Positions 42,535 to 50,539 of a stretch of DNA of 64,000 bases are shown one piece after another (the stretch's first letter is position 1; each line of letters opens with the position of its first letter). The translations under genes and the position numbers were made by a program. This DNA comes from Flavobacterium okayamense. GTDB lineage: Bacteria > Bacteroidota > Bacteroidia > Flavobacteriales > Flavobacteriaceae. The notes beneath the pieces are model-generated. The model had not been told where the DNA came from. It saw only the letters and a list, made by a program, of their open reading frames with translations, and did not search any database. Where the stretch lies: the NCBI RefSeq assembly GCF_019702945.1, contig NZ_AP024749.1:1-64000 (forward strand), read 5' to 3'.

Positions 42535-44637
42535 ATGAAAAAAAATATTTACACCCTTTTCTTATTGGGTGTTACAATTGCGCATGCTCAAGATTTAGAA
42601 ACAAAGAAAGAATCTGACTCAACAATAACAACTTTACTTAACGAAGTTATTGTCACAGAATATTTACCTAAAAACCCGTCACAAATACTTGTAAAACAAG
42701 ATTTTTCTGAAAAAATAACACAACCTAAAAACTCAGGTGAAATTTTTAAAGATATTAATGGATTTCATTTAATTAAAAGAGGAAATTATGCTGTTGATCC
42801 TGCTTTTAGAGCTTCACAATATGAACAATTAAATGTTCAAATTGATGGTGGTACAAAGGCATTTCATGCTTGTCCTAATAGAATGGACCCAGTCACAACA
42901 TTAATTAATCCTGAAGAAGTAACTAAAATTGAAGTTATTAAGGGTCCATTTTCGGTTCGTTTTGGAAATACATTTGGAGGTGTTGTAAACATCGTTTCTA
43001 AATCACCTTCATCTAATCAGAAATTATTAAGTGGAAGTATCTCTTCTGGATATGAAAGTAATGGAAAATCTATAGTTAATGTGCTTACTTTAGATAGTAA
43101 AGTTAAAAAGTTCGACTTCTCTGGTAATTTAAGCTATAGAGATTACGGTAACTATGAAGATGGAAATCAGAATGAAATTCCTTCTTCTTTTCGTAGTATT
43201 AGTTATGGTTTAAAAACGGGTTACCAGATAAATAACACGCAACGAATTCAAGCTACATTTCGTCAAAATTTTGGTAGAGATGTCTTACATGCAGGATTAC
43301 CAATGGATACTCAGGAAGACAATAGCACTTTAGCAAATCTTGATTATAAATTAGAATCTAATAGTAACTATTTTAAAGGACTAAATTTAAAATTCTATTA
43401 TTCGTTTGTTGATCACATCATGAGTAATTATAGACGACCAACATTTACAAGAATGTCTGCAGTTTCAAACGTAGAAGCCTTAACATATGGTGGAAAAATT
43501 GAAACTGAATGGTCATTAGGGAAAAACATCAATTTGTTTTCAGGAATAGACCTGGTAAATCTATCTCGCGATGGTGGAAGGACTAGAACTATGAAAACAG
43601 ACATGATGGGAAACCCATTACCTATGCCAATGGTATTTTTCGATAAAGTTTGGCAAGATAGTTACTCTAATGATTTTGGGTATTTTGCTGAAACAAAAAT
43701 AAACGCTTCAGAAAAATCTTGGTTAACTATTGGTTCCCGTTTAGATTTTATTACATCTGATGCAAATGATTTAGATCCAACTTTTGCAACTTTGTATCCT
43801 AATTTAGATAAACGGAACGAAACACTCTATAGCGGAACGGTTTCTTATCTATACAACTTTAATCAAAATTATAAATTTGAGGCTTCATTTGGTAGAGGTT
43901 CTAGAGCAGCAAATATTGAAGAACGTTTTATCGCATTTTTTAATATTGGAAGAGATGCCTATGAATATGTTGGTAACCCAAATTTAAAACCAGAAATAAA
44001 TAATCAGTTTGAATTAAGCTTTGATGGAAAAAAAGAAATTAAAGGAAGTATAAACACTCTACAATTTGGAACTTCTGTGTTCTATTCAATTTATGAAAAT
44101 TATATTTTAGGTGTTGTTGATGAAACTCTTATTAGAAAATACAATTCTACAACTCCTCCTATTCATCCTAAAGTTTTTAGAAATATTGACAATGCACTAA
44201 AAACTGGTTTTGAGTTTTTTACCAATCTAAAGTTTTACAATAATTTCACTTTTGGAACAGATATAGCGTATACCTATACAGAAAATAGAGATTTCAACGA
44301 GAGTTTACCGTTAACACCGCCATTAGTTACCAAACTAAAACTGAGTTATGAAAACAAAAAGTTTTGGACAAATGCGCAATATACTTTAACGGCTAAACAA
44401 AACAAGATTTCTGAAAGTTATGATGAAATTCCAACTTCAGGATATGAAGTTATGGATTTAAATATTGGATATAAACCAATAAAAAATCTCTCTTTAGGAA
44501 TGGGCGTTTTAAATCTTTTTGACCAATATTATAACAATCACTTAACTTTTGCGTTTAACAATGTGGCTGGTTTTGGAAGAGTTCCAATTACTGAACCCGG
44601 AAGAAATTTTACTTTCTTTGTTAATTATAAATTCTAA
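42535..44637 (+). CDS. TonB-dependent copper receptor, OprC-like
   Basis: A 700-aa outer-membrane receptor with signal peptide (ending AHAQ), plug domain (about 45-157, with KIEVIKGPFSVRFGNTFGGVVNIVS) and a 22-strand-type barrel ending FFVNYKF. Two motifs match the copper site described for Pseudomonas OprC: C-x-x-x-M in the plug (C113-PNR-M117, within HACPNRMDP) and H-x-M in the barrel (H294-I-M296, within DHIMSNYR). This points to import of copper rather than iron or vitamin B12. Preceded by a Cys-rich small protein gene, followed by a bidirectional terminator. Confidence 0.8.
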   Translation: MKKNIYTLFLLGVTIAHAQDLETKKESDSTITTLLNEVIVTEYLPKNPSQILVKQDFSEKITQPKNSGEIFKDINGFHLIKRGNYAVDPAFRASQYEQLNVQIDGGTKAFHACPNRMDPVTTLINPEEVTKIEVIKGPFSVRFGNTFGGVVNIVSKSPSSNQKLLSGSISSGYESNGKSIVNVLTLDSKVKKFDFSGNLSYRDYGNYEDGNQNEIPSSFRSISYGLKTGYQINNTQRIQATFRQNFGRDVLHAGLPMDTQEDNSTLANLDYKLESNSNYFKGLNLKFYYSFVDHIMSNYRRPTFTRMSAVSNVEALTYGGKIETEWSLGKNINLFSGIDLVNLSRDGGRTRTMKTDMMGNPLPMPMVFFDKVWQDSYSNDFGYFAETKINASEKSWLTIGSRLDFITSDANDLDPTFATLYPNLDKRNETLYSGTVSYLYNFNQNYKFEASFGRGSRAANIEERFIAFFNIGRDAYEYVGNPNLKPEINNQFELSFDGKKEIKGSINTLQFGTSVFYSIYENYILGVVDETLIRKYNSTTPPIHPKVFRNIDNALKTGFEFFTNLKFYNNFTFGTDIAYTYTENRDFNESLPLTPPLVTKLKLSYENKKFWTNAQYTLTAKQNKISESYDEIPTSGYEVMDLNIGYKPIKNLSLGMGVLNLFDQYYNNHLTFAFNNVAGFGRVPITEPGRNFTFFVNYKF

Positions 44638-44640
44638 TTT

Positions 44641-44673
44641 AAAAAAGCCTCAAGTTAATCTTGAGGCTTTTTT
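44641..44673. terminator. Bidirectional intrinsic terminator
   Basis: A stem AAAAAAGCCTCAAG/CTTGAGGCTTTTTT with a TTAAT loop. It ends the receptor gene (+) and overlaps the last codons of the methyltransferase gene on the minus strand. Confidence 0.85.
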
Positions 44674-45119
44674 ATTTTTGGGAAAAAACGTCCCGTTATT
44701 TTTCGATATTTAATGTAATCTGAATATTTTTCCATCAGTCTTTTTTCTTCATAATTAGATTTAAAAAAAAACCAAATGAACAAGTGACCACTAATTATTA
44801 ATTTATAAATAGAACCTAAATAAATAGAATAACCAAAAGTAAAAAAGATTATACCCGAATAAATAGGATGTCGAGTATATTTGTACAATCCTGATGTAAT
44901 CAGATTAGAATTATTTTTTGGGGTTGGATAAACCGTAAGATTTCGGTCTAAATTAAAAACAGAAAAGATAGCTACTAAAAAACCTAAAATTGCAAGTATT
45001 AAAGCTAAATAATGTAGAAAAGCTAGTGTTTTAAACTTTTCAAAATAATCAAAAACATACAATCCAAATAAAATAAATTGGATACCAACAAAAAGATAAT
45101 CCTTACTCGTTTTCTGCAT
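44655..45119 (-). CDS. Isoprenylcysteine/phospholipid methyltransferase-like membrane protein
   Basis: A 154-aa membrane protein with four hydrophobic segments and the family motif GLYKYTRHPIYSGIIFFTFG (SAM-binding RHPxY) followed by the Y-x-x-K-R-x-x-E-E-K-R-L-M-E-K-Y-like end (EEKRLMEKYSDYIKYRK). It belongs to the ICMT/PEMT/NnrU-type integral methyltransferases. Substrate unknown. It overlaps the upstream methyltransferase gene by 17 bp and is the last gene of the cytochrome operon. Confidence 0.8.
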   Translation of the reverse strand: MQKTSKDYLFVGIQFILFGLYVFDYFEKFKTLAFLHYLALILAILGFLVAIFSVFNLDRNLTVYPTPKNNSNLITSGLYKYTRHPIYSGIIFFTFGYSIYLGSIYKLIISGHLFIWFFFKSNYEEKRLMEKYSDYIKYRKITGRFFPKIKKPQD

Positions 45120-45711
45120 TTTTAGTAGCTAAAAATCGTATAACTGAACCTTTCCCTTGATGATAAGGGCCTTCATTTAGCGATACGATTTCTTTGGTTA
45201 AAAAATCAAAAGATACTAAATTAAATTCATCTTTAACTTCTTCTTCTGAAAAAAGCATGGATATTTCTTTTGGACCTCCTGAATTATAATTTAATTGTTC
45301 TTTAGTAAAAGCTTCAAACAATATTTTCCCATTTGGTTTCAAGAAAGATTGTATTTTTTGATGTGCTTCTTTTCTAATTTCAAAAGGAAAATGAGCGAAA
45401 ATTAAAACTATAGCATCAAAAAAATCTTTTGGATAACTACATTCTAAAACATCAAAAACGGAATATTGTAAGGTAACCTTTTTGTCCAATGCTAATTGTA
45501 GTGCTTTATCTTTTGCCGGTTCGCTATAATCAAAAGCATAAACATCATACCTATTTTGAGCTGCAAATACGGCATTTCTTCCTTCCCCTTCAGCTACAAA
45601 TAAAATTTTCCCTTTTGGAAGTAAATGTAAATTTTCTTTTAGAAATTGATTGGGTTCAACACCGTATGCGTATTCTTTTTCGGCATATCGATTATTCCAA
45701 AATTCTTTCAT
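45103..45711 (-). CDS. Class I SAM-dependent methyltransferase
   Basis: A 202-aa cytoplasmic methyltransferase of the TehB/thiopurine-like layout: N-terminal FWNNRYAEKEYAYGVEPNQFL, SAM loop ILFVAEGEGRNAVFAA (the GEGRN motif), acidic VYAFDYSEPA and the post-motif FDAIVLIFAHF. GEGRN is common in enzymes that act on small anions, such as tellurite or thiol detoxification, but the true substrate cannot be read from sequence. It lies directly before the DUF6132-like stop (1 bp overlap) and overlaps the next gene. Confidence 0.82.
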   Translation of the reverse strand: MKEFWNNRYAEKEYAYGVEPNQFLKENLHLLPKGKILFVAEGEGRNAVFAAQNRYDVYAFDYSEPAKDKALQLALDKKVTLQYSVFDVLECSYPKDFFDAIVLIFAHFPFEIRKEAHQKIQSFLKPNGKILFEAFTKEQLNYNSGGPKEISMLFSEEEVKDEFNLVSFDFLTKEIVSLNEGPYHQGKGSVIRFLATKNAENE

Positions 45712-45914
45712 TATTTATCTTTCTTTTTTGGAGAAGTAACAAACATATTAAATAACAAGCCACCCATCAAACCGCCATAAAGTGTACTATTTAATGGTTT
45801 AGAAGTAATGACACAAGTTCCCGAAGCACAGCCCACATAAAAGTAATATGTATATCCTGCAATTAAACCAACTACAATACCTATTCCTGTAACTATATAT
45901 TGTTTTTTTGTCAT
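45711..45914 (-). CDS. DUF6132-like small membrane protein
   Basis: A 67-aa protein (starting MTKKQYIVTGIGIVV at the ATG ending 45914; an upstream ATG is unlikely because it lies in the previous gene) with two hydrophobic helices and the motif GCASGTCVITSKPLNSTLYGGLMG between them, which is typical of the DUF6132 family. The CASGTC pair may bind metal or form a disulfide. It lies 1 bp after the cytochrome gene and belongs to that operon. Confidence 0.75.
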   Translation of the reverse strand: MTKKQYIVTGIGIVVGLIAGYTYYFYVGCASGTCVITSKPLNSTLYGGLMGGLLFNMFVTSPKKKDK

Positions 45915-45915
45915 T

Positions 45916-46899
45916 TTACTTTTTATCAAATACAATGCTCCAAATACCTCTTACTTCATTTTCACCGTAACCAACAGCTAAATCATTTGGATACAATTCT
46001 TTTATTTTTTTTGCTACTTCTGGTTTAATAGCATCTGGTTTTCCATGGCATTGTAGACACATAGTATTCGTGGGAATTGGATAGTAAAAATGCACTTGCT
46101 CTCCTTCCTCAACTACAATTGGCTTTACCTCTTTTTTTCCAGCCAAATCCTTTTTGAATTGCTCAATGTATTTTAACTCTTCTACATTAGCTTTATTATT
46201 CGGATTTCTATTTTTATCGGAAACTCGTTTAATTTTAGCATTGTAGTGAACCGACATACTGTCTGTTAATGGAATTGCTTCATGATTACAAAATGTTAAA
46301 GCTTTTTCTGTTCCATCTCTTTGAATAGTTCCCATTAAGTTTTTACCTAACACTTTTTTTGTACCAAGAGCATATTCTAAACCAATATCTTCAAAGGTTT
46401 TCTCTTTTTCTTTGGCAACAAATTCTTTTCCAGTTTGTTCCCAATTATCATTTCCATGACCTTGCCAATGTTCCTTGAACCAATTTGGTTGTTCAATTCT
46501 ATAATCAAACATATAGGCAGCAATTTTCATAGCCGCACTATCAGGAAAAACTTGTTTTGGCATTACTCCAAATTTTCTTACCGCTCCATACATTAAAGCT
46601 TTATCATCTGTTGGGTTGGCAACAAAATCTGAAACATGCTGAATGAATTCCTCTCTCGTGTAACCTTCTTTATCAATATATCTTGCTTTTATAGCAACCA
46701 TAGGCGGGGCAATTCTTCCTTCCTCCTCAGCTGCAATTGGACTATGACATAAATAGCAATGTTTTTCCATTAGTTCCTTAGCTTCTTCTGGATCATAATT
46801 AAATACCGAAACTTCATGATAAGTATCCTCTTTCTTTTGGTTACAACTAAAAAGAGCCATAACTATAATCACTAAACTAAATAATTTGATTTTTTTCAT
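45916..46899 (-). CDS. Dihaem cytochrome c lipoprotein with Tll0287-like domain
   Basis: A 327-aa lipoprotein (lipobox LFSC, C19). It has an N-terminal cytochrome c site C48-YLC-H52, a linker and a C-terminal DUF3365/Tll0287-like sensor-type domain with FCNHEAIPLTDSMSVHYNAKIKRVS and a second haem site C281-LQC-H285. Such a cytochrome-plus-DUF3365 fusion suggests a periplasmic redox or gas sensor, or an electron carrier. The promoter has a perfect GTAAC-N4-GTTAC repeat. Followed by DUF6132 and two methyltransferase genes. Confidence 0.85.
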   Translation of the reverse strand: MKKIKLFSLVIIVMALFSCNQKKEDTYHEVSVFNYDPEEAKELMEKHCYLCHSPIAAEEEGRIAPPMVAIKARYIDKEGYTREEFIQHVSDFVANPTDDKALMYGAVRKFGVMPKQVFPDSAAMKIAAYMFDYRIEQPNWFKEHWQGHGNDNWEQTGKEFVAKEKEKTFEDIGLEYALGTKKVLGKNLMGTIQRDGTEKALTFCNHEAIPLTDSMSVHYNAKIKRVSDKNRNPNNKANVEELKYIEQFKKDLAGKKEVKPIVVEEGEQVHFYYPIPTNTMCLQCHGKPDAIKPEVAKKIKELYPNDLAVGYGENEVRGIWSIVFDKK

Positions 46900-46918
46900 C
46901 TCTATTTTATATAAGTCT

Positions 46919-46962
46919 CAAAAATACTTTTATTAAAAAGGTTTTTTAGTAACTAAAGTTAC
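46919..46962 (-). promoter_or_regulatory. Cytochrome operon promoter with GTAAC-TTTA-GTTAC operator
   Basis: -7 TATTTTTG at 46926-46919. A perfect inverted repeat lies at 46962-46949, centre-to-centre 33 bp. The ATG is 20 nt beyond. No -33 TTG. Confidence 0.7.
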
Positions 46963-47051
46963 AACGATTAAAACCTAATATATAAAAGCTATTTAATAAT
47001 AAATAAAAACTATTATTAATGCATTTACAATAAATATTTTTAATACACAAG

Positions 47052-47059
47052 TATTTTTG
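47052..47059 (+). promoter_or_regulatory. -7 promoter element TATTTTTG for the peroxiredoxin gene
   Basis: A match to TAnnTTTG 63 bp before the chosen ATG. No GTAAC repeat is found at the 33-bp position. Confidence 0.5.
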
Positions 47060-47122
47060 TGGCAAATCATCATTTTTATTTAGTTGAATTTTGTCTCATC
47101 AAAAATTAATAAAAAAAATATT

Positions 47123-47827
47123 ATGGAAGAAAATGTAACATTTATGCCTAGAATTGGAGAGAAAGCTCCGGCATTTACAGCAAAAACAACACAAGGAATT
47201 ATTAACTTTCCTAAAGACTATGAAGGAAAATGGATAATATTTTTTAGTCACCCTGCAGATTTCACTCCAGTTTGTACTTCAGAGTTTATGACATTTGCCA
47301 ATATGGAAAAACAATTTAATGAAGCAAATTGTGAATTAGTTGGACTTTCAGTAGATGGATTATATAGTCATATTGCATGGTTAAGAACCATCAAAGAGAA
47401 AATTGAATATAAAGGGATGAAAGACATTGAGGTAAATTTCCCTTTAATTGAAGATATTTCTATGGAAGTTTCAAAACAGTATGGAATGATTCAACCAGGA
47501 GAAAGTAGTACACAAGCGGTTAGAGCAGTTTTTTTCATTGACCCTAAAGGAATTATTAGAACAATTTTATATTACCCTTTAAGTATTGGTAGAAATTTCC
47601 AAGAAATTTATCGCGCATTAATTGCTTTACAAACTGCTGATGCTTTTGAAGTGGCTTGTCCTGCAGATTGGCAACCAGGGGATGAAGTAATTGTTCCAAC
47701 AGCTGGTTCTTGTGGTGTTGCTAAAGAAAGAATGGATGACACAGAAGAATTAGATTGCAAAGATTGGTTCTTCTGTACAAAAAAATTAGATAAAGATTTA
47801 GTACTTAAAACAATACTAAAAAAATAA
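47123..47827 (+). CDS. Peroxiredoxin, Prx6-type
   Basis: Thiol peroxidase of about 234 aa. Starting at ATG 47123 (MEENVTFMPRIGEKAPAF) removes 13 residues that are not conserved. The peroxidatic cysteine is C51 in HPADFTPVCTSE, and two more cysteines near the C-terminus (DCKDWFFCTKKL) resemble the resolving pair of archaeal Prx6-type enzymes. It lies between two haem-protein genes but has its own promoter without an FNR-type repeat, and a terminator. Confidence 0.93.
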   Translation: MEENVTFMPRIGEKAPAFTAKTTQGIINFPKDYEGKWIIFFSHPADFTPVCTSEFMTFANMEKQFNEANCELVGLSVDGLYSHIAWLRTIKEKIEYKGMKDIEVNFPLIEDISMEVSKQYGMIQPGESSTQAVRAVFFIDPKGIIRTILYYPLSIGRNFQEIYRALIALQTADAFEVACPADWQPGDEVIVPTAGSCGVAKERMDDTEELDCKDWFFCTKKLDKDLVLKTILKK

Positions 47828-47849
47828 TCTAAAATTACTATGAAAAAGA

Positions 47850-47880
47850 AGAGAAAGACTAGTAAATACTAGTCTTTCTT
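47850..47880 (+). terminator. Intrinsic terminator after the peroxiredoxin
   Basis: A long stem AGAAAGACTAGTA/TACTAGTCTTTCT with a T run. Confidence 0.8.
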
Positions 47881-47881
47881 T

Positions 47882-47925
47882 GTAATATAGGTTACAGTTA
47901 AAAATTATTGAAATGTATAATTTTG
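47882..47925 (+). promoter_or_regulatory. Cytochrome c peroxidase promoter with GTAAT-ATAG-GTTAC operator
   Basis: The repeat lies at 47882-47895 with one arm mismatch; -7 TAATTTTG is at 47918-47925; centre-to-centre 33 bp. The ATG follows 19 nt after the -7 element. The only regulon promoter on the + strand. Confidence 0.65.
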
Positions 47926-47944
47926 AACATTAAAATAAATCAGA

Positions 47945-49030
47945 ATGAAAAAAATTGTATTTATACTAACTCTCGCTAGTTTAATTTCTTGTCAAAACAA
48001 AGAAGTTAAATATGAAGAGATTAATATAGTTAGCAAAACTCCTTTAATGATAGAAGCAAGTGATTATTTCAAACCAATATCTATGGTTTCTAGTGATAAT
48101 ATTCCTGATAATTTTCAAGAGCTAAATAATCCCGTAAATATTACATCTGTAAAATTTGAAAATCGACTTAATGAAAAAGAACTTTTAGGACAAAAGTTGT
48201 ATTACGATAAAAGATTATCTAAAAATGGTACAATTAGTTGTAATTCTTGTCATAACTTAGATACTTATGGTGTAGATAATTCTTCCTTTTCATTAGGAGA
48301 CACGAAAGAATTTGGCGGAAGAAACTCACCAAGTTCTATATATGCAGCTTTACACTTTAAACAATTTTGGGATGGACGTGCGAAAGATGTCGAAGAACAA
48401 GCAGGTATGCCAATTTTAAATCCTGTTGAACATGGCATTCCTTCACAAGAATTCTTAGTTAATCGTTTGAGAAGAATTGAAGAATATCAACAATTTTTCA
48501 AAAAAGTATTTCCTAATGATAATCAACCCATTACGTATTCAAACCTAACAAATGCTATAGGAGCTTTTGAGAGAAAATTAATGCCTGAAAGTAGATTCGA
48601 CAGATGGTTAGATGGTGATGATGATGCCTTAGATACAAATGAAAAAGCAGGTTTACAATCCTTTATAAATAATGGCTGTATTGCTTGTCATAGCGGAGTT
48701 GCTATTGGCGGACAAATGATGCAGAAATTTGGTGTTTATGGTAATTATTGGGAACATACTAAAAGCAAGAAAATTGACAATGGTTTACATGACATTACGA
48801 AAAACGAAAGTGATAAGTTTGTTTTTAAAGCACCCAGTTTAAGAAATATTGAAAAAACATATCCTTATTTCCACGATGGATCTGTAAAAGATTTAAGTGA
48901 AGCAGTAAAAATTATGGGGAAACTTCAAAGTAATAAAGATTTGAGTGATACTGAAGTAAAAAATATAGTAGCATTCTTAAAAACATTGACCGCAGAAGTT
49001 GATCCAAAATTTAAAAAAGCCGATTTATAA
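47945..49030 (+). CDS. Dihaem cytochrome c peroxidase (MauG/CcpA family)
   Basis: Periplasmic enzyme that reduces hydrogen peroxide with electrons from cytochrome c or quinol. The 361-aa product is a lipoprotein (LISC, C16). The high- and low-potential haem sites are C99-NSC-H103 and C245-IAC-H249. The RNSPSSIYAALHFKQFWDGRA segment and FKAPSLRNIEKTYPYFHDGSV are the family signatures. Expressed from an FNR-type promoter, consistent with low-oxygen peroxide respiration in this family. Confidence 0.93.
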   Translation: MKKIVFILTLASLISCQNKEVKYEEINIVSKTPLMIEASDYFKPISMVSSDNIPDNFQELNNPVNITSVKFENRLNEKELLGQKLYYDKRLSKNGTISCNSCHNLDTYGVDNSSFSLGDTKEFGGRNSPSSIYAALHFKQFWDGRAKDVEEQAGMPILNPVEHGIPSQEFLVNRLRRIEEYQQFFKKVFPNDNQPITYSNLTNAIGAFERKLMPESRFDRWLDGDDDALDTNEKAGLQSFINNGCIACHSGVAIGGQMMQKFGVYGNYWEHTKSKKIDNGLHDITKNESDKFVFKAPSLRNIEKTYPYFHDGSVKDLSEAVKIMGKLQSNKDLSDTEVKNIVAFLKTLTAEVDPKFKKADL

Positions 49031-49040
49031 ATCGGCTTTT
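49015..49040 (+). terminator. Intrinsic terminator of the peroxidase gene
   Basis: A stem AAAGCCGATTTA/TAAATCGGCTTT spans the stop codon, with a T run after it. Confidence 0.75.
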
Positions 49041-49045
49041 GATTT

Positions 49046-50539
49046 TTAAAACTGAAAATAAATAAACGGTTGCGTTCCTTCGGCGGCTGTTGCGTATACA
49101 ATCCAAAAAACAAAGCCTAATAAAATAGCTTTAATTACTAATGGAAGTTTTCCAAATAACACCTCATTTTTGGTTGTAATTGAAGTTGGTGTAAAGTGCC
49201 AAATAAATCCGAATACTAATAAAATAAATACATTTTTATAACCAACTAATATAGCTTGAATTTGAACCCAATTCCATTTTAAATTTGTAATATTCTCTAC
49301 GATTTGAAATACAGTTTCAAAATCTTTTGCTCTAAAAAACAACCAACAAAAAACTACAAAGTGAAATGTCAATAAAATTTGAATTCCTTTTACAAAAGCA
49401 TTTTTGGGCAACTTAATAAATTGTCCGAAATAGCGTTCAAAAGCCAAAGCTAATCCGTGTAAAACACCCCAAAACACGAACTTCCAATTGGCTCCATGCC
49501 ATAAACCACCCAAGAACATGGTCATAAATAGATTGAAATAGGTTCGTACCTTTCCCTTCCGATTTCCACCCATCGAAATGTATAGATAATCTCGTAACCA
49601 ACTTGACAAGGAAATGTGCCATCTTCTCCAAAATTCAGTAACCGATGCCGATTTATATGGCGTTAAAAAGTTGGGTGGTAAGGTGAATCCCATTAATAAT
49701 GCTAAACCAATTGCCATGTCTGAATAACCTGAAAAATCGCAATAGATTTGAATGGCATAACCATAAGAAGCCATTAAGTTTTCAAAAGCCGAATAACTAT
49801 TGGGTGCATCAAAAACACGATCTACAAAATTGACCGAAATATAATCGGATATAACTGCTTTTTTGATTAATCCACCTATAATTAAAAATAATGCCTTATT
49901 AAAATCTTCTTTGGTTAGATTTAATTTTTGATAAATCTGTGGTATAAAATCACTCGCCCTAACAATTGGTCCAGCAACCAATTGCGGAAAAAAGGAAACG
50001 AAAAATAAGAAGTCAATAAAACTCTTTGTTGGTTCTAATTCCTTTCGATAGACATCAATCGTATAACTTAAGGTTTGAAAAGTGTAAAATGAAATTCCAA
50101 CAGGAAGAATAATTTCTTCAAACTTCATATTTCCACTAAACAACATATTGAAATTATCAATAAAGAAATTGGTATATTTAAAATAAGCCAATAACCCTAA
50201 ATTGATGAGCAAACTTAAAACCAAATAGAATTTTCTGTAAAACTTTACTGTCTCAACATAAATCAATCGCGATAGGGTATAATCGACAACTGAAGAAAAA
50301 ATGAGCAACCAAAAGTAAATTCCACTTGATTTATAATAAAAAAACAACGAGAAAAGCACTACATAAGTTATCCTAAAATAATGTGTTTTTCTACTTGCAA
50401 TATAAATAGTATAAAATAAAATGAAAATACCAAGAAACAATGCACTATTAAATAATAGCGGATTTTTTGGGTCAAAAACGAACCAAGACATAACTGTTTC
50501 CCAAGTTAAATTTTGAAAAAATTGAATGATATTATTCAT
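49046..50539 (-). CDS. MBOAT family O-acyltransferase (AlgI-like)
   Basis: A 497-aa polytopic membrane O-acyltransferase. Seen are the FYTFQTLSYTIDVYRKE segment, YCDFSGYSDMAIGLALLMG, FLTPYKSASVTEFWRRWHISLS with the conserved WRRWH, and the catalytic histidine in GGLWHGANWKFVFWG. AlgI-like proteins move acetyl groups from the cytoplasm to a periplasmic polymer. Two SGNH-fold genes overlap or abut it upstream and probably complete the transfer. Which polymer is modified is not clear. Confidence 0.93.
   Translation of the reverse strand: MNNIIQFFQNLTWETVMSWFVFDPKNPLLFNSALFLGIFILFYTIYIASRKTHYFRITYVVLFSLFFYYKSSGIYFWLLIFSSVVDYTLSRLIYVETVKFYRKFYLVLSLLINLGLLAYFKYTNFFIDNFNMLFSGNMKFEEIILPVGISFYTFQTLSYTIDVYRKELEPTKSFIDFLFFVSFFPQLVAGPIVRASDFIPQIYQKLNLTKEDFNKALFLIIGGLIKKAVISDYISVNFVDRVFDAPNSYSAFENLMASYGYAIQIYCDFSGYSDMAIGLALLMGFTLPPNFLTPYKSASVTEFWRRWHISLSSWLRDYLYISMGGNRKGKVRTYFNLFMTMFLGGLWHGANWKFVFWGVLHGLALAFERYFGQFIKLPKNAFVKGIQILLTFHFVVFCWLFFRAKDFETVFQIVENITNLKWNWVQIQAILVGYKNVFILLVFGFIWHFTPTSITTKNEVLFGKLPLVIKAILLGFVFWIVYATAAEGTQPFIYFQF

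Noticed and set aside
47052..47059. Peroxiredoxin as a regulon member
   Set aside because: The sequence 33 bp upstream of its -7 element shows no recognisable GTAAC/GTTAC arms.
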